60,000 nt of DNA from Polytrichum commune (lineage: Eukaryota > Streptophyta > Polytrichopsida > Polytrichales > Polytrichaceae), in NCBI GenBank assembly GCA_950295325.1, contig OX485806.1:18168001-18228000 (forward strand). Reading direction: 5' to 3'. Positions within the stretch are counted from its first letter, which is position 1; each line of letters opens with the position of its first letter. Under the pieces are notes generated by a model. That model was given only the letters and a program-made list of their open reading frames with translations, had not been told where the DNA came from and searched no databases. The translations under genes were made by a program, and so were the position numbers. Positions 13,497 through 24,955 of the stretch are shown here, one piece after another.

Positions 13497-15268
13497 TGTA
13501 AGCATGCCTAATTCAGTTACACTTCTTAAACTGACATCTATATTAGAATGGTTTGTGGTCTGGTTTGGATTTAAGAGTGGTCAACATGCAATTTGCTTAA
13601 AGAAATTATAGGTTGATTTTAAAACCCCGTACGGAATTCATGATTTTTTTTTTGTTTGTAAAAATGTGAGATCGCTTGAACGACTAGTGTGTAGCACATG
13701 CAACAATGCTTGGGAGTGAGGACCTCCACATGTGCTAATCTTTTCCGACAAACCCTAAAAAGTCCAATGCTAAAATACTACAACATCGTAGATTCTACTT
13801 AAGGCCAAAGCCATGTGAAAGAAGCCGGTGGAGTAGACTCTCCGGGGGCTTGGAACGAGGACTCCATGAGACATGCATGTGGTTGGCACCGGTGGACATG
13901 GGTGGTGCAAGCCTCAAGAGGACATGATTCACTACATAGGAAAATGTGGTATAAAGGGGATGCAAGGGTTATTCAAGTACATGGCTCCAAGTGGTTTGTT
14001 GCCATGAATGGGGTATGGTGTCAAGGGTGTAAGATGGTTGTAAGGCCGAGATTGGGATAACATCCAACATTTCACCACATGGAAGTGTTTAAATTGGGTC
14101 AATCTTGTCATTGATAGTGGAGGGGATCTAGGCTAGTCTTGGGATGATAGTGATTTTACCCTTTGAAATTATACCAACATTGTACTCTCTCTTTTAAAAT
14201 AAAAAATCTCATATCTTCCATGTGTCGATTTGCTAATTTGGAGAGGAGAGAACTTGGGAAGTGCACTCTTCATTAGGATGAGAATGTGTCACCTTCAAAT
14301 TAAAATTCCTATATACACCACTTCTTTTTTGGTAACAAAACAAGAACATACACACAAAAGTAGAGATTAAACATAGCCTAAAAAATGTACTAGTCCAAAA
14401 TATATGAACCAACTTATAGTTAGAGTCCTAATGATGCACATAAGTTGCTTTTTATATATTAGAAGCATCACGTAATAACCCAAGATATATATGCAAACCT
14501 TACCTTCAAAAACATCTCTCCTATGTGTACAATGCAATGTAACATGCACCCCTCAGGTTATATATGAGCTCAATCAATGGTGTGGCATCTTTTATCCCAA
14601 CATATACAACCAAAGCCTGGAGTCATCTTAATATATTAATCAATAAAAGTACAATTCAATCATCAAATAGCTACATTCCTCACATAATGATACATAAGTG
14701 TGAATCTTATGAAGCATCACATGACAACCATAGTTCTTCATTCTTCAAACAAAGACCACTTCATTTGAAACCAAGGGATTGTGCCAAACAATAGTACCCT
14801 CCCCCTCTCCTCTCTAATTAGTTACATTTTGTAGTGTTTCTTTGCGATGGATTATGATGTGATGCCGTTATGAAGCGGAAGACAAGACTTTTGCCCAAAA
14901 CCGAACTACGCATTTACAATACCTCCAAATTTGGCTTGGCTCTTTCAAAACTTAAGTTTCGAGTGGGCTAATGTGTGAAAAATAAACATCTTTCCGTAGC
15001 CACAAAGACAACCAATGAAGTAGAATTTTGGAATATTGCTTGGATGGTTGCACACTTTTGGTCTCTTGATCTTCCTCGTACCTAGTCGTAACTTTGCTTG
15101 GGCAAACGGTTACTCATCCAATGCCTTACTTAATTTGGTGTTTAGAGGCCAATAAGGTAGGTCCATGTGAGAAGGGGAGGCTTTTGATTGCGGATATATT
15201 TTAGGTGTGGATCAAAAGATGTAATTGGGGTAACCAAAGAAAGAAGTATCTCTTGGGATTTCACTAGG
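13497..15268. other. Intergenic, no gene recognised
   Basis: AT-rich, with short chance reading frames only. No RNA gene or clean repeat boundary was seen. Confidence 0.45.
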
Positions 15269-15769
15269 TTAAATGGACCTTGTTTGGGTCGGGCATGGCA
15301 TGGGTTTAATACCTAATTTACGCCAGCCTAGGAGGTTGGCAACAACCTTGTTTTTTGGGGGAGGGCCAAAATGTAATTGATTGATGGCATATTTTCTATG
15401 CAATTTCATCTTCAATTCATGTTGGTTCCTATTCTCAGGAGCGCGTTTGGGAGTCGCGTGTTTCGTCGCCGCCTTTCTCTTCCGTGTTGACGATGGCTCT
15501 TTCTTGATGCCTCGTGGGTGCTCGTAGTAATCTTCATCACTAAGCTCATCGGTACCCTTTGTGGGCTCTTTCTCTTCTTCACTCTCGGATCCACTCACAC
15601 CTTCTTTCTCAAACTGCCGAGTGATGGCCTCATGGGCAAGCCGGGCTGCATGCAAGTTGTGCCGCCTCTTTATGTGCACAAATTTCACACTTGCGAACAC
15701 CCCTAAGAACTGGTGAACAATACCTTTAAGAAACACCATCTTCCTTTCTCGTGCCCTCCACCTTTTTAA
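15269..15769 (-). pseudogene. RNase H-like C-terminal part plus acidic/basic tail
   Basis: A minus-strand frame without a stop encodes, near its start, VKFVHIKRRHNLHAARLAHE, which resembles the last strand and helix of plant RNase H (RVT_3-type) domains, where an N-x-x-A-D-x-L-A motif is usual; here the Asp is replaced (AARLA). A glutamate/serine-rich stretch (SGSESEEEKEPTKG) and a Lys/Arg-rich tail follow. The first in-frame ATG is inside the frame (MVFLKGIVHQ), so this looks like a downstream piece of the gene whose N-terminal part lies at 16620-17246. The roughly 850 bp between could be an intron or an insertion. Confidence 0.5.
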
Positions 15770-16030
15770 CACCTATATATGAACGAGGGTGCTTCCTAGA
15801 TTAGGTAGGGTTTTTTAGCCAACAAACTAGAATGGATTGCATATATGCCTCCCCTCCACGTGCACAAATTTCACACGTTAGTTACAAGCCCGCCCTCAAG
15901 ATTTGTTGTGCAAGCCATAACCCTTTCTCATGCCCTCCATCTTTGTGAACACCCAAACATCATCGTGCATTCTAAATTAGGGTTTCGTCGACAATCTAAA
16001 AACGGGTCGCATATCAGCTTGCAAAAGGGG
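15655..16030. repeat. ~185-bp tandem duplication
   Basis: Sequence from about 15665 (TGTGCACAAATTTCACAC) recurs from about 15857 (CGTGCACAAATTTCACAC). The copies share the following CATGCCCTCCA-like and TAGGGTTT-like segments, with diverged spacing. The duplication overlaps the start of the RNase H tail fragment and has probably contributed to the break in that gene. Confidence 0.6.
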
Positions 16031-16429
16031 ACTGACAGAGAGGAGAGGTCACCCTTGGGCATAGACTAGGCTCATACAAAGCTAGGCTATATGGGTCAAG
16101 TGTTATTGCTGAATAGTATCAGTTCTCATTTTGCAAAATGATCACAACGAAAGAGAGCCAAAAACCTCGTTGTGCATGACTGAATGAATCTCTCCTCGAT
16201 CGATCCCGCACAATCGGCCACATATTCATTGATTGAGCACCAAACAATGTATATTTAAAAGAGAGAAAGAGGAATGCCAACAACCAGAGGTTCATGTGAC
16301 TGAGAGACGCTTCACCGTTGGGGATAGACTAGGCTCGAATGTAAACCTGAAACGGGGTTACGGAGCTAGGCTATGAGCCAAGTGGCACGTGCTGAACTTG
16401 AATGTGATTCGATTCTCTCTAGTTTTTGG

Positions 16430-16660
16430 TTGGAATAGAGTTATCTTTCAAGTCTCTCAAGAACGCATGGTTTGGTAGGGAGTTTGCGCCCGCTTTTGAC
16501 AGTTTATGATGTTTAAGAGGTGCTCAAGTGCGTGGCCAAAACCCCCAATTTTACTGAAATGAAGGGGAGGCGTTTGACTTGGGCGAGAAGACGGACATTC
16601 GCAAATTTCATGGCTGGCTTTAGAAGGCACCTGGAATGGTGCTCTCAAACAAGTCTAATA
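16430..16660. repeat. Dispersed repeat shared with 43495-43730
   Basis: AATAGAGTTATC, AAGTCTCTCAAGAA, TTTTGACA and the TGAAATGAAG-like blocks occur in the same order and spacing here and near 43495-43730. Both copies are diverged. No coding capacity or TIR was seen, so the element class is unknown. Confidence 0.5.
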
Positions 16661-17246
16661 GGTATAACAACGATGAAGGAGAGCGAAGAACCTGCTTGTG
16701 CACAACAAGTGAATCGCCGTGACACACCAAGTTGTCAACTTTCCAGAAATACGCAAGCCGGAGGCCCTCGATCAATCCCACGTAATCGGCCACATTCATC
16801 GATTGAGCACCCATGTATTGGCTCACTTCGTCCACCGGCATCCCATCGTGGTCGTGGAGGACAGCCCCCGACCCCGAATGCTTCCGATCCATCACCGAAG
16901 CCCCATCATAATACACGTGCCATGGGGCTTTCTGGGTCCCCCGCACTTCCCCCGGCGCCTTGTATTTCCTGTCCTCGATCTCCTTCCCAGCTCCTTGCCC
17001 TTTCTGTTGTTGGCTCGAGCCCTGATCTGCAGTTTTTGGCTGCACGGCGGTTGCGTGGCCTCGAGGATTATACTTCTTCTCCCCTTTCCGCACGTTCGAG
17101 TGACTTGGTTCCGATGATTTCTGCCGCTTCTCTTTCCCACAAGAAGACTTTGGCAACTTTCTTTGCTCTACGTGTGCATAGAATTGCGCTTCAAGCCTCA
17201 GGAGACTAATTTCAACATCCTCCCCAAGCTCGAGTCCATCCTGCAT
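16620..17246 (-). pseudogene. RNase H-like (RVT_3-type) protein, N-terminal part
   Basis: Starts at ATG 17244-17246 and encodes 208 residues. A Lys/Ser/Gln-rich leader of about 105 residues precedes an RNase H fold: WHVYYDGAS (Asp114), SGSGAVLHD, NVADYVGLIEGLRL (Glu160) and CHGDSLVVHKQV (Asp178). These are three of the four expected metal ligands and match the plant RVT_3 pattern of YxDGA, N-N-V-A-E-Y and GDS. The homology stops at about residue 187, before the C-terminal part of the domain; that part appears at 15269-15769 on the same strand. RNase H domains of this type occur in LTR retrotransposons and in plant host genes. No reverse transcriptase or integrase is nearby, so I cannot tell which this is. 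A partial second copy of the domain sits at about 16140-16240. Confidence 0.6.
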
Positions 17247-18679
17247 CGTTCGGAACTATAGCGACATATATATACATGCTCTTAGTTACTAAAATGCACA
17301 GGCTATTATTCCATGAACATTGTCACGAACAGATGCACCATAGTTCGAGGACTAGTTACATGTACTCCCCAAACAATGAAAACCTAGGATTAGGGTCACA
17401 AACAGTGCTTGTTTTCCAATTGAACTCCGACCCACTTAACACAGCAAATATGAACATGATGTTGTCCATGAACAAAGGCCAAAGTGGGGATTATAGTCTG
17501 TAAAAATTGACAAAGGAGACACATTATCTGCAATGTGCTGTGTACTCTGACAAAAGAAGCTTCTTGGCATGCATCTCACACTAGGGTTTGGGGTAAATGA
17601 GGGAAATGAAGAAGCTGGAAACATTTGAAAGGTTGAGTTAGAGGTGACCTTTCAGCTTCTTCTTTTTGAACTGAGAGTATGAAGTTACTCCTTTTCACTG
17701 TCATCCAATTGGCATAAGTTATGGTGTTAGACCCCATTTACACCGGAGAGGTTAATAGGTTGAACTTGAAGATAGGAGCCTTTCCATTGGCCAAGACCTT
17801 CTTACTCAAAGCTTCTTCACTCGACTCCACTTTACACTTGAGCTTTCAACTTGAAAGTTTGGACTTTTTGCCGGGCTTACAATAAAGAAAGAAAGATGAC
17901 AACAATGTTGCCACCAACATAAATAATAATATAGTGTTGCTTCAGTATCGAGTTGGTCTATATGCAATTCCAAAACTGACATGACAAGAATTAGAGGGGC
18001 AATTAGAGGGGCCTTGAAGTCTACTGCCTCCTTTCAAAGTTAAACACCTTGAATGGGCATGGACAAGCCCATTGGCACCTACCTCCCCCAAGGGCAAGCC
18101 CTTAGGTTCCCACATGGTTGGTTGAATTTTTTTTGGTTCATATATGATTGGGTGGAACATAAACGGTAGGGTGCACTAGATATCAAGTGCTAAGGTCAAC
18201 CATCTAAGTACTATTCCAGCCTTAGGCCACTTAACCTCATAGCTCCCATAGGATCTGGGTTAAGGCATTGGGTTTAACCCACCTTTTCAAGCTTACAATA
18301 TTTAGATGGCACCTTGATGGATCCCATGTGGAATGACTACAACAAGTTCTCACTCAAAATCCTAAGCAACCTCAATGAAGTTGAGAGTTCGTGCCAATGG
18401 GGCCCTATACCAATGGACTGTCAAGCATTCTTAGCTTGTCACAAATTCTCCTTTGTTTAGCACCCTTTCCTCCTTCATATCTCACTTTGAGAATGACCAC
18501 TTTCCACTTGTTCAAACAATTGAGAGCTTGAGGATTGGCCCACGACTACAACATAACTTACCTTACAGTACTAACCATGTCTGAAACGCCCTTTCCTATT
18601 AGATATATTAGATTTGGTTGATTAAAAAACATTTTTGTCAATTTATAGTAATTCAATTAGAGTGACTGGACATCGAAAT
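17247..18679. other. Intergenic, no gene recognised
   Basis: AT-rich spacer between the RNase H-like fragment and the tRNA gene. No coding or repeat structure I can support. Confidence 0.45.
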
Positions 18680-18751
18680 TCCATAATAGTCTAGATGGTT
18701 AGGATACCTGGCTTTCACCCAGGCGACCCGGGTTCGAGTCCCGGTTATGGA
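18680..18751 (+). tRNA. trnE-UUC: tRNA-Glu(UUC)
   Basis: A 72-nt cloverleaf. The acceptor stem TCCATAA pairs perfectly with TTATGGA. The anticodon stem CCTGG/CCAGG encloses the loop CTTTCAC, giving anticodon TTC (18714-18716). The T arm is CCGGG-TTCGAGT-CCCGG. The A box (TAGATGGTTAGG) and B box (GGTTCGAGTCC) needed for RNA polymerase III are present. There is no intron and CCA is not encoded, as expected for a nuclear gene. Confidence 0.97.
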
Positions 18752-18755
18752 ATCC

Positions 18756-18760
18756 TTTTT
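18756..18760 (+). terminator. Pol III T-tract terminator
   Basis: A run of five T residues begins four bases after the tRNA-Glu gene, a standard RNA polymerase III stop signal. Confidence 0.8.
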
Positions 18761-19638
18761 GTCCGACAAAATCAGATGTACTTTTTGATTTGTTACCTCT
18801 AACCTAGTACCCTAAGAATCAAGGCTATCGTCATTGACATGCTTACTAAATTTGCAAGTAATTTGGAATCGGTATATTTGTGGCAAAAATGTGATATTTC
18901 AGCATGAATTAGACGTCCATGCCTAGTCATGAGGACAGTAACCTCGTGTCCTATGTTCAGAAACATTTGTAACTGCAGTACCCAGCTGCTTGTAGCCACA
19001 GAGGCAAAACCTAACATATTACATACCCTGTGATTCTGACCTAGATCACTTAGAAGTTGGGTAATTCTGCATAAGCTTATGTTTGAAATTCTACTGGCTT
19101 TTGAGAATATCTCACCAGCAGTGACTATGCCAAGATAGTAATCCTAGACACCAAGAAACGCCTCCTTTCAATGTGTGTGTCCAGTCCAGGCTTACTGGCA
19201 TTCCACCAAGCTAACCCGTTTTCAACATTGCCCTAAAATACCTTCGTAAAAGAAGCCTCAAAAATGTCTATGATAAGAATCTGTTGAACCTCGTGAACCT
19301 GGCAGAGGATTCCAATTCCTACTGTTTCCCACCCTAATGCAGTATGGAAACCAATGTGCATACCTTTTCTGAAAGTTCTTCGACCCACTGTACTCTCAAG
19401 AATTCTGTTATATATAAATGTGTTGGTGACGCCTTGTTGAATGTGGAACAGCCAATTTCAACAGTGCCGTGCAGTAAAATGCTTGGTCCTGTCTGATGGT
19501 TGACAGATAGCCACAAGCTGCAATCATCTGGGACATGTGAAGATCTCCACACACTTGAAAGAGGCGATCATGCAAGAAGAGGTTGTAGACCTTTGTTTTC
19601 AAGCTTGTCAAGTTCAGACAGCTCACATTGAGAAATAG
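18761..19638 (-). other. 3' flank/UTR of the TRS120 gene
   Basis: Lies downstream of the TRS120 stop codon on the minus strand. It contains two overlapping short reading frames (19334-19626) with no recognisable protein. Part of it is presumably 3' UTR. Confidence 0.4.
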
Positions 19639-22600
19639 TTAACTTGTTCCTACCACACGCACTGCAAAGGGAGGCCCGGTGTAACTCAAAGGCTCATGGG
19701 GAGGCTTAGAAGCAATATGAGCTGAACCCAGTAAGGTGTATTGCCCGGGGACCAAGAAGCATAGGGCAAACCGATGCACAACTTCCCCCAATGCTCCCAC
19801 TTCTACCACTCCATCGAGCGTTCCTAAACACACAAGTATTTCTCCGTTAGTCAATAAAACCTCTCGTTTCACCAAAGCCTAGTACACAATTGCAATAATT
19901 GCACACTGAACAACAGCACAAAGAAAGTTGATGCACATGCAACAGAATGAATCAAGAAAAAAACTGTGAAAAGAGCCCACTCTCTTATCAATCAATATAA
20001 CTGCCACCAACATGCAAGCTCTGATTTTATTTGATCTCATCACTACATCCTCTGCCTGTAGAAATATATGCACAAGCATTCCATAGTGGACCAGAGCTCA
20101 AACTCTTCAAGAACCAACAATGAACAAAATCCTTAAACACCCAGAAGACCAAATTTTATGGTGGTAAAAGACCTGCCGGGTAAGGGTGGACTTGGAACTC
20201 ACCAGCCCAAAGCACAGTCGCCTTGCTGCCAGTAGCGCCCAAGCAACTTGTACCAGTAACGTCCCGACAAGTCACATTCAGCGTCATCTTCATGGCCTCG
20301 TTTGTATTGTTCCTAACAAGCATTTCAATAGGTGTCAATTCTCTCACACCAATTCCACCCTTACTGTCCGCGGCTACCACTCCATCATCTGCCTCCACTT
20401 TTTGAAGACCTATCCTGGGTGATCCAGGAAGGTTGTCGATGTCGGAGCTGTCCCTAGCACTTCTCACTGCTGGAGACATAATAGAGGTCTTTGCCAGTCG
20501 GAAACCAAATGTCAGGGGATCGGGCAAGAGAATTTTTAGGACGGATGCCTGCAGGGCTTCTCGAAGAGCATCCTTGATGGGTAGCTCCCCTGCACTGTTC
20601 CGACCTGAGTGCCACTGCACACAAATCTTTGAACTGAGTTCCTCAATCGCAGTGTTCAGCTCGGCTTTGGCTTGCCGCTCAGCTCCATCCTTGGACTTGA
20701 CATCGTACTGAATGGCAGAAGCCCGTGCCAAACTCGCTTTATCCAAACCAGCCAATTTGAACCGCTCAAGAGGTATAAGCACACGTGCAGAGTAATCTCT
20801 ATCTATTCTTGTTGTTGGGTATAAACACTCTCCATCCTCCAGCTTCTCATTATCTCCAGCATCCTTTCTGCTGACAGTAATTTCGAAAACCACATCAGTT
20901 GCATTCCAGAGCTCTAGCTCCAAAAGCCGCATACCCCAACTACCTCTATAAGGATCCATTTTCACCAAGCTTTCTCCACTCTCCCGTGCTTGCTCGCAGG
21001 AGCTCGGATCTGGTAGCGAGCTGCTGATGTTGGCAGCAACTTCCATTGTCAGCAACCTGGCTTGCACCAGACACAGGCCTCTCTGTACATGTAGCTGCAA
21101 CGGTAAAGCCACGCGCCTACCTGGAGGTGCTTCTGTTCCTTCCATGGAAGGTCCTGCGTAGTGGATGACAAGCATGGGACTGATGGCATCCTTTGAAGGC
21201 TTCACCCCAGCTTGCAAATCTGTATTTGTAGTAGGTGGGCCTGCTTTCAGGGTAACTGGCACAACAACCGTCGCACCAGGTGGCAAGGGCAGTGCATCTT
21301 CCAACACACTGTGCCCTATGGACACCACATGTTGCAGTTGCTTGCCAGTTAAAGTCATGTGGGCCTCCACTACTGGGACAACTCCAGCATTGGAAAGACT
21401 AATTTGCATCTCCCGGATTTCACCCTCATAGAGAACAGCAGCCCCCTCTCCACCCACAACTTGGGCTACCAAGAGAGGCAATGGCTGGACCACCTCCACC
21501 TTGTCACATAGGGCTGGCTGACGCCCTCGGTGACCATTTCTAAAAGGATCACCCAATGCTGTTCCTTTTGCTGCACTCCATTCAGTGACTTCTTCAAACA
21601 AATGCTCTGCAATCACTCCGAAGCATTTCACAATACACCCCCTCAAAGTGATTTCTCCTACTGAAAGTGGCAACCCGGACAATGTCAGCATTTGCCCAGA
21701 ATTTGGAGGTAATGTGACCGACACAGGAAAAGCTTCGAACACCCTATGGTCCACAGACAGAGAAATGCTTTCCACAGTGACCTCGAATGCACAGGGATTG
21801 GCAAGCTCCACATGGACTTCCACAGGCTCACCTACTATCCAGACTACTGGAATTTTGGTGTTGGTATCTCCTTTGGCAACAAAAGGAGTGTAAATGAAGG
21901 GTCCAGTGGAAGTGCGCCCCATCCACCATTCCTTTTTGTTGGCTGTCCTCTTGACAATCTCTCTTTCAGGTGGCACTGGTGCGTAGGCATTTAGTCTTAC
22001 AAAGGGAAGAGCAGGGTTAGAGGACCTTGTGCCTGGAGCTAGACGCTCCGCCGACATGGATAAAGCAGTTGCTAATGCTACTTGAGAGTTAGGAGTAATA
22101 AGTGGATAATGATTTCTGAGCAGCTGTGCTGCAGCATTCCAAGCTGCCAATGCATCACCTGCTCGCACCGCGGCAGAGAGCATATCATTCAACACATCTA
22201 CTTGCAATGTACTCCACTCACCGATCTGCTTGTCTCTGCCTTCTGCTTTACTGAGACACTTGTAAGATTCTGCAGTGAGGGACATCACTTGTAGGGCACT
22301 TACAGCAGCCCAGTAGCTGTGTTGCTGTTGGTATAACAGAGCAACTTGGCGTCCATAGAATGCTGCCTTGCGTTCATAACCAAGTGCACTGAATATCCGG
22401 GCTGCTTCCACATTGACTACCAGGCGATCACTGGCATCCAACAGAGCTTTTGATCCCTCTACAGCTCCCATTACTAGCTCCACGACATCTCTCGCCAGCT
22501 CCTTTCTGCAGAGAAATCTGGCAAGTTTTAAGGTAGCCTCTAATTCAAAAGACAATGCTGTTGCCCTACGGTAGAGCTGAAGAACCTCCGAATACCGGAA

Positions 22601-23909
22601 TTGCACCTCCTGTTCCAGAATCTCGTTCTTGTGAACCGCCGCCCGATCCAAAACAAGGGCACAAACATGACCCTCTATGGCCCCTGCATGCCAGAGGACG
22701 TCACCTGTGAGGCGGGCTAATTCAATAGCAGTAGAGTAATGCGCATTCGCATCTAAAGGCGAGCCTGCAAGCAAGCAGTAGTCCCCAATTGTCTTTTGCA
22801 CTCGACCTAGTTTCCTTTTCTTGTTGACCTCATCTGAATTGAGCGACACCTGATGGATGGCAAGTAGCATGCAAAGGTTAGAGTTAGAAGGATCCCAGCT
22901 GCAACCCTTTAACCGAGGTTTTATATGTGGTGCAGATTAACAAGTTTCCAAAAGTATAACATTGACTCTCCATAGACTACTACACACCTAGAATCACATC
23001 ACACCACGTATACATTAATTTTCTACCCATCATCATCTCCACCTAGTTTCTTTACTTGGTGATCTCGTCTGAATTGAACGACACCTGATGGATGGCAAGT
23101 ACACATGCAAAGGTTAATTGTTAGAAGGATTCCAGCTGCAACCCTTCAATCGAGGTTTTATGTGGTGCAGATTAACCAGTTTCTTATTGTGTAGCATCGA
23201 CTCTCCATAGACTACTACACACCAGGAATCACATCGTCATAAGTTCTCCAGATGATATGATGGAGAGAAAACACAACCAAACGAAAAAAAGTTAACTAAG
23301 CACCAACACATTTACCTGCGAGTCTAAGGGCGTGGTGAGCCCCACCGGCTTCAAATGCAGCACCCAGCTCTCGAATGCCATTAGCAACGAGGCCGCAAAG
23401 TCGTGCATTAGGGTTTGCATGTGATGCCCCAGCTGCTGACGGTCCATGGAGGGAAACATTACCAGATACTCATTCCTCTTCTCATCAGCCTTCTCAATTT
23501 GCGCTTCCGTGGGGTGGAATGCAAAGCAGCGGTTCACATGCGCGGATGGATACAACTTGCACACAGTCGAGAATTGCTCATACGCAGCTCCCACGTCCGG
23601 TGAGTTAGGACAATGGCACACCCCAATCACTCCCAGAATTTTCCTCTGCGCCTGAAAATCCTCCCAGGGGCTCCTCGCTGCGCCTCCCACCATAAACTTC
23701 AAATACAAGCTGCCTGTATCCCATGGCTGCTGCGAAAACGGGCTCTTTTGATGCTCGGTGTAATGTGGCGTCACGCTTGCGAGTGGGATCTTCGTGTGCT
23801 CCACCAACATCGCTGTGTAGTCCCGGAACTGAGCTGCTGGCATATCCCCCACAGCTATAATCGCCACTCGCACCATGCTCCCTCCCTCTATTCTCACCTC
23901 GGGTTCCAT
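19639..23909 (-). CDS. TRS120: TRAPPII subunit TRS120 (TRAPPC9-like)
   Basis: TRS120 is a specific subunit of TRAPPII, a Rab GTPase exchange complex at the trans-Golgi network; in plants it is needed for cell-plate assembly and vein patterning. Three exons on the minus strand join in frame to about 1,141 residues, slightly shorter than the Arabidopsis protein (about 1,190): 23316-23909, 20203-22849 and 19639-19823. Splice sites are CAG|GTAAAT...CATCAG|GTG (phase 0) and GCTG|GTGAGT...GTTTAG|GAAC. Recognisable plant TRS120 blocks include TEHQKSPFSQQPWDTGSLY and CHCPNSPD in exon 1, RVQKTIGDYCLLAGSPLDAN and AHYSTAIELARLTGD in exon 2, and FLVPGQYTLL then GPPFAVRVVGTS at the C-terminus. The start ATG (23907-23909) fits the family's MEP beginning. 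All exons are open, so the gene looks functional. Intron 1 carries a tandem copy of its own 3' splice site. Confidence 0.95.
22850..23315 (-). other. TRS120 intron 1 with internal tandem duplication
   Basis: A 466-bp intron. The segment 22805-23020, spanning the start of exon 2 and its 3' splice site, is repeated with a period of about 235 bp at about 23040-23240. The upstream copy keeps the acceptor (CATCCATCAG|GTG, exon side starting 23084), but its reading frame stops after ten codons (stop at 23052-23054). Confidence 0.75.
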
Positions 23910-23924
23910 CTCGCCTACCCTCCT

Positions 23925-23990
23925 CTTCCTCCTCTTCCTCTTCTCCTCCTCCTCCTTCTCCTACTCCCAATTCCAACCTCAACACCTGCC
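23925..23990 (-). repeat. GGA/GAA purine-rich tract in the TRS120 5' leader
   Basis: The minus strand is almost pure GGA/GAA repeats just upstream of the start codon, so this is probably 5' UTR. Low-complexity purine leaders are common in plants. Confidence 0.7.
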
Positions 23991-24172
23991 TGCTATTCTT
24001 CCTCCTCCCTTCGCCGATCTCTCCCATCCCCGCCGCTGCCCCATCTGCGCGCTATTCTGTATGGTGTTTTAGTGCCCTGTGCGACACAACGAAGCGGGCA
24101 AGGTGCGCAATGCCATCCTCCTTAGCCATCGCCATCGCACTCTTGTTCGTGTCTGTGCCCTCCTCGCGCTCC

Positions 24173-24182
24173 TTAGGGTTTT
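24173..24182 (-). promoter_or_regulatory. Telo-box-like motif upstream of TRS120
   Basis: The minus strand reads AAAACCCTAA about 265 bp upstream of the TRS120 start codon. Telo-boxes are common near start sites of plant housekeeping genes. A CT/GA tract at about 24200-24220 lies just beyond. Confidence 0.45.
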
Positions 24183-24318
24183 GGCAAGCTCTATTCTAAA
24201 CTCTCTCTCTCTCTCTCTCCTTGAGCTCAATTGGAGTTTACATGATCAAGTACAAAACATAATTCTTATATGGGAGTCCATGTGGCACCATTTTCCAACC
24301 TTGTTATCCAAATAAATA

Positions 24319-24955
24319 CTACACTAGAAATGTATTTAGTATCGCATGGTATTTTGTGTCACTTTGGTAACTTTTTTAATGACATTTTTTTATGAATGAG
24401 GCTACAAGTATTGACATCCCAACTTCACAAGTATGGCATATTTTGTATCCTAACAATTATGTATTGCTAAATTGGTCATATAGTTTGTTAAAACGACCAC
24501 AAAGACGCATCGTCGCGCGGTCACATGACTTGTCAAAGTTTTGAGTTTTTATCACACACATGAAGGGGAGCGAGGTATCAACTTTGTGTTATAATTAATG
24601 AACTTGGTCAACTTGGATGACAAGTCAAAGCCTAATTGACACCTTACACATTGATTGTGGTTGTTTTAACCAATGTGTGATCGATATAACGATTGTCATG
24701 AATGATTGAAAATTGGATGAAAATGCAGTCAATGCATGCAACTATTTGCTTCCCACTGGAAGGCACTTGGCAAGCATAAGACTTTAGTATGTTCAAGTTT
24801 ACAAAATTGTAAATCTATAGTGCCCAAAAAAGTTTTACAAAGACTGACAAATAATGTTAGGTTTCCATTCAATGTTGGTGACACTACTATACAGGCAATT
24901 TATGATTAGTTTTGAGCAAGACAAATAGAATCACTGACACTAAGAACACATTATT
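24319..24955. mobile_element. MITE-like element, TAGTGTCAC family
   Basis: The left end CTACACTAGAAATGTATTTA resembles the ends of the element at 38885-39375, and the GAGCAAGACAAATAGAATCA block near 24915 matches that copy in reverse orientation. The right end is diverged, so the boundary is approximate. No coding capacity. Confidence 0.5.

Noticed and set aside
16520-17209. 229-residue plus-strand frame opposite the RNase H-like gene
   Set aside because: The minus strand carries clear RNase H motifs with catalytic acids. The plus-strand frame shows no domain.
24319-24955. TAGTGTCAC elements as an array of direct repeats (CRISPR-like)
   Set aside because: The copies are dispersed, of different length and orientation, with inverted ends. 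They are MITE-like, and CRISPR arrays are not expected in a plant nucleus.
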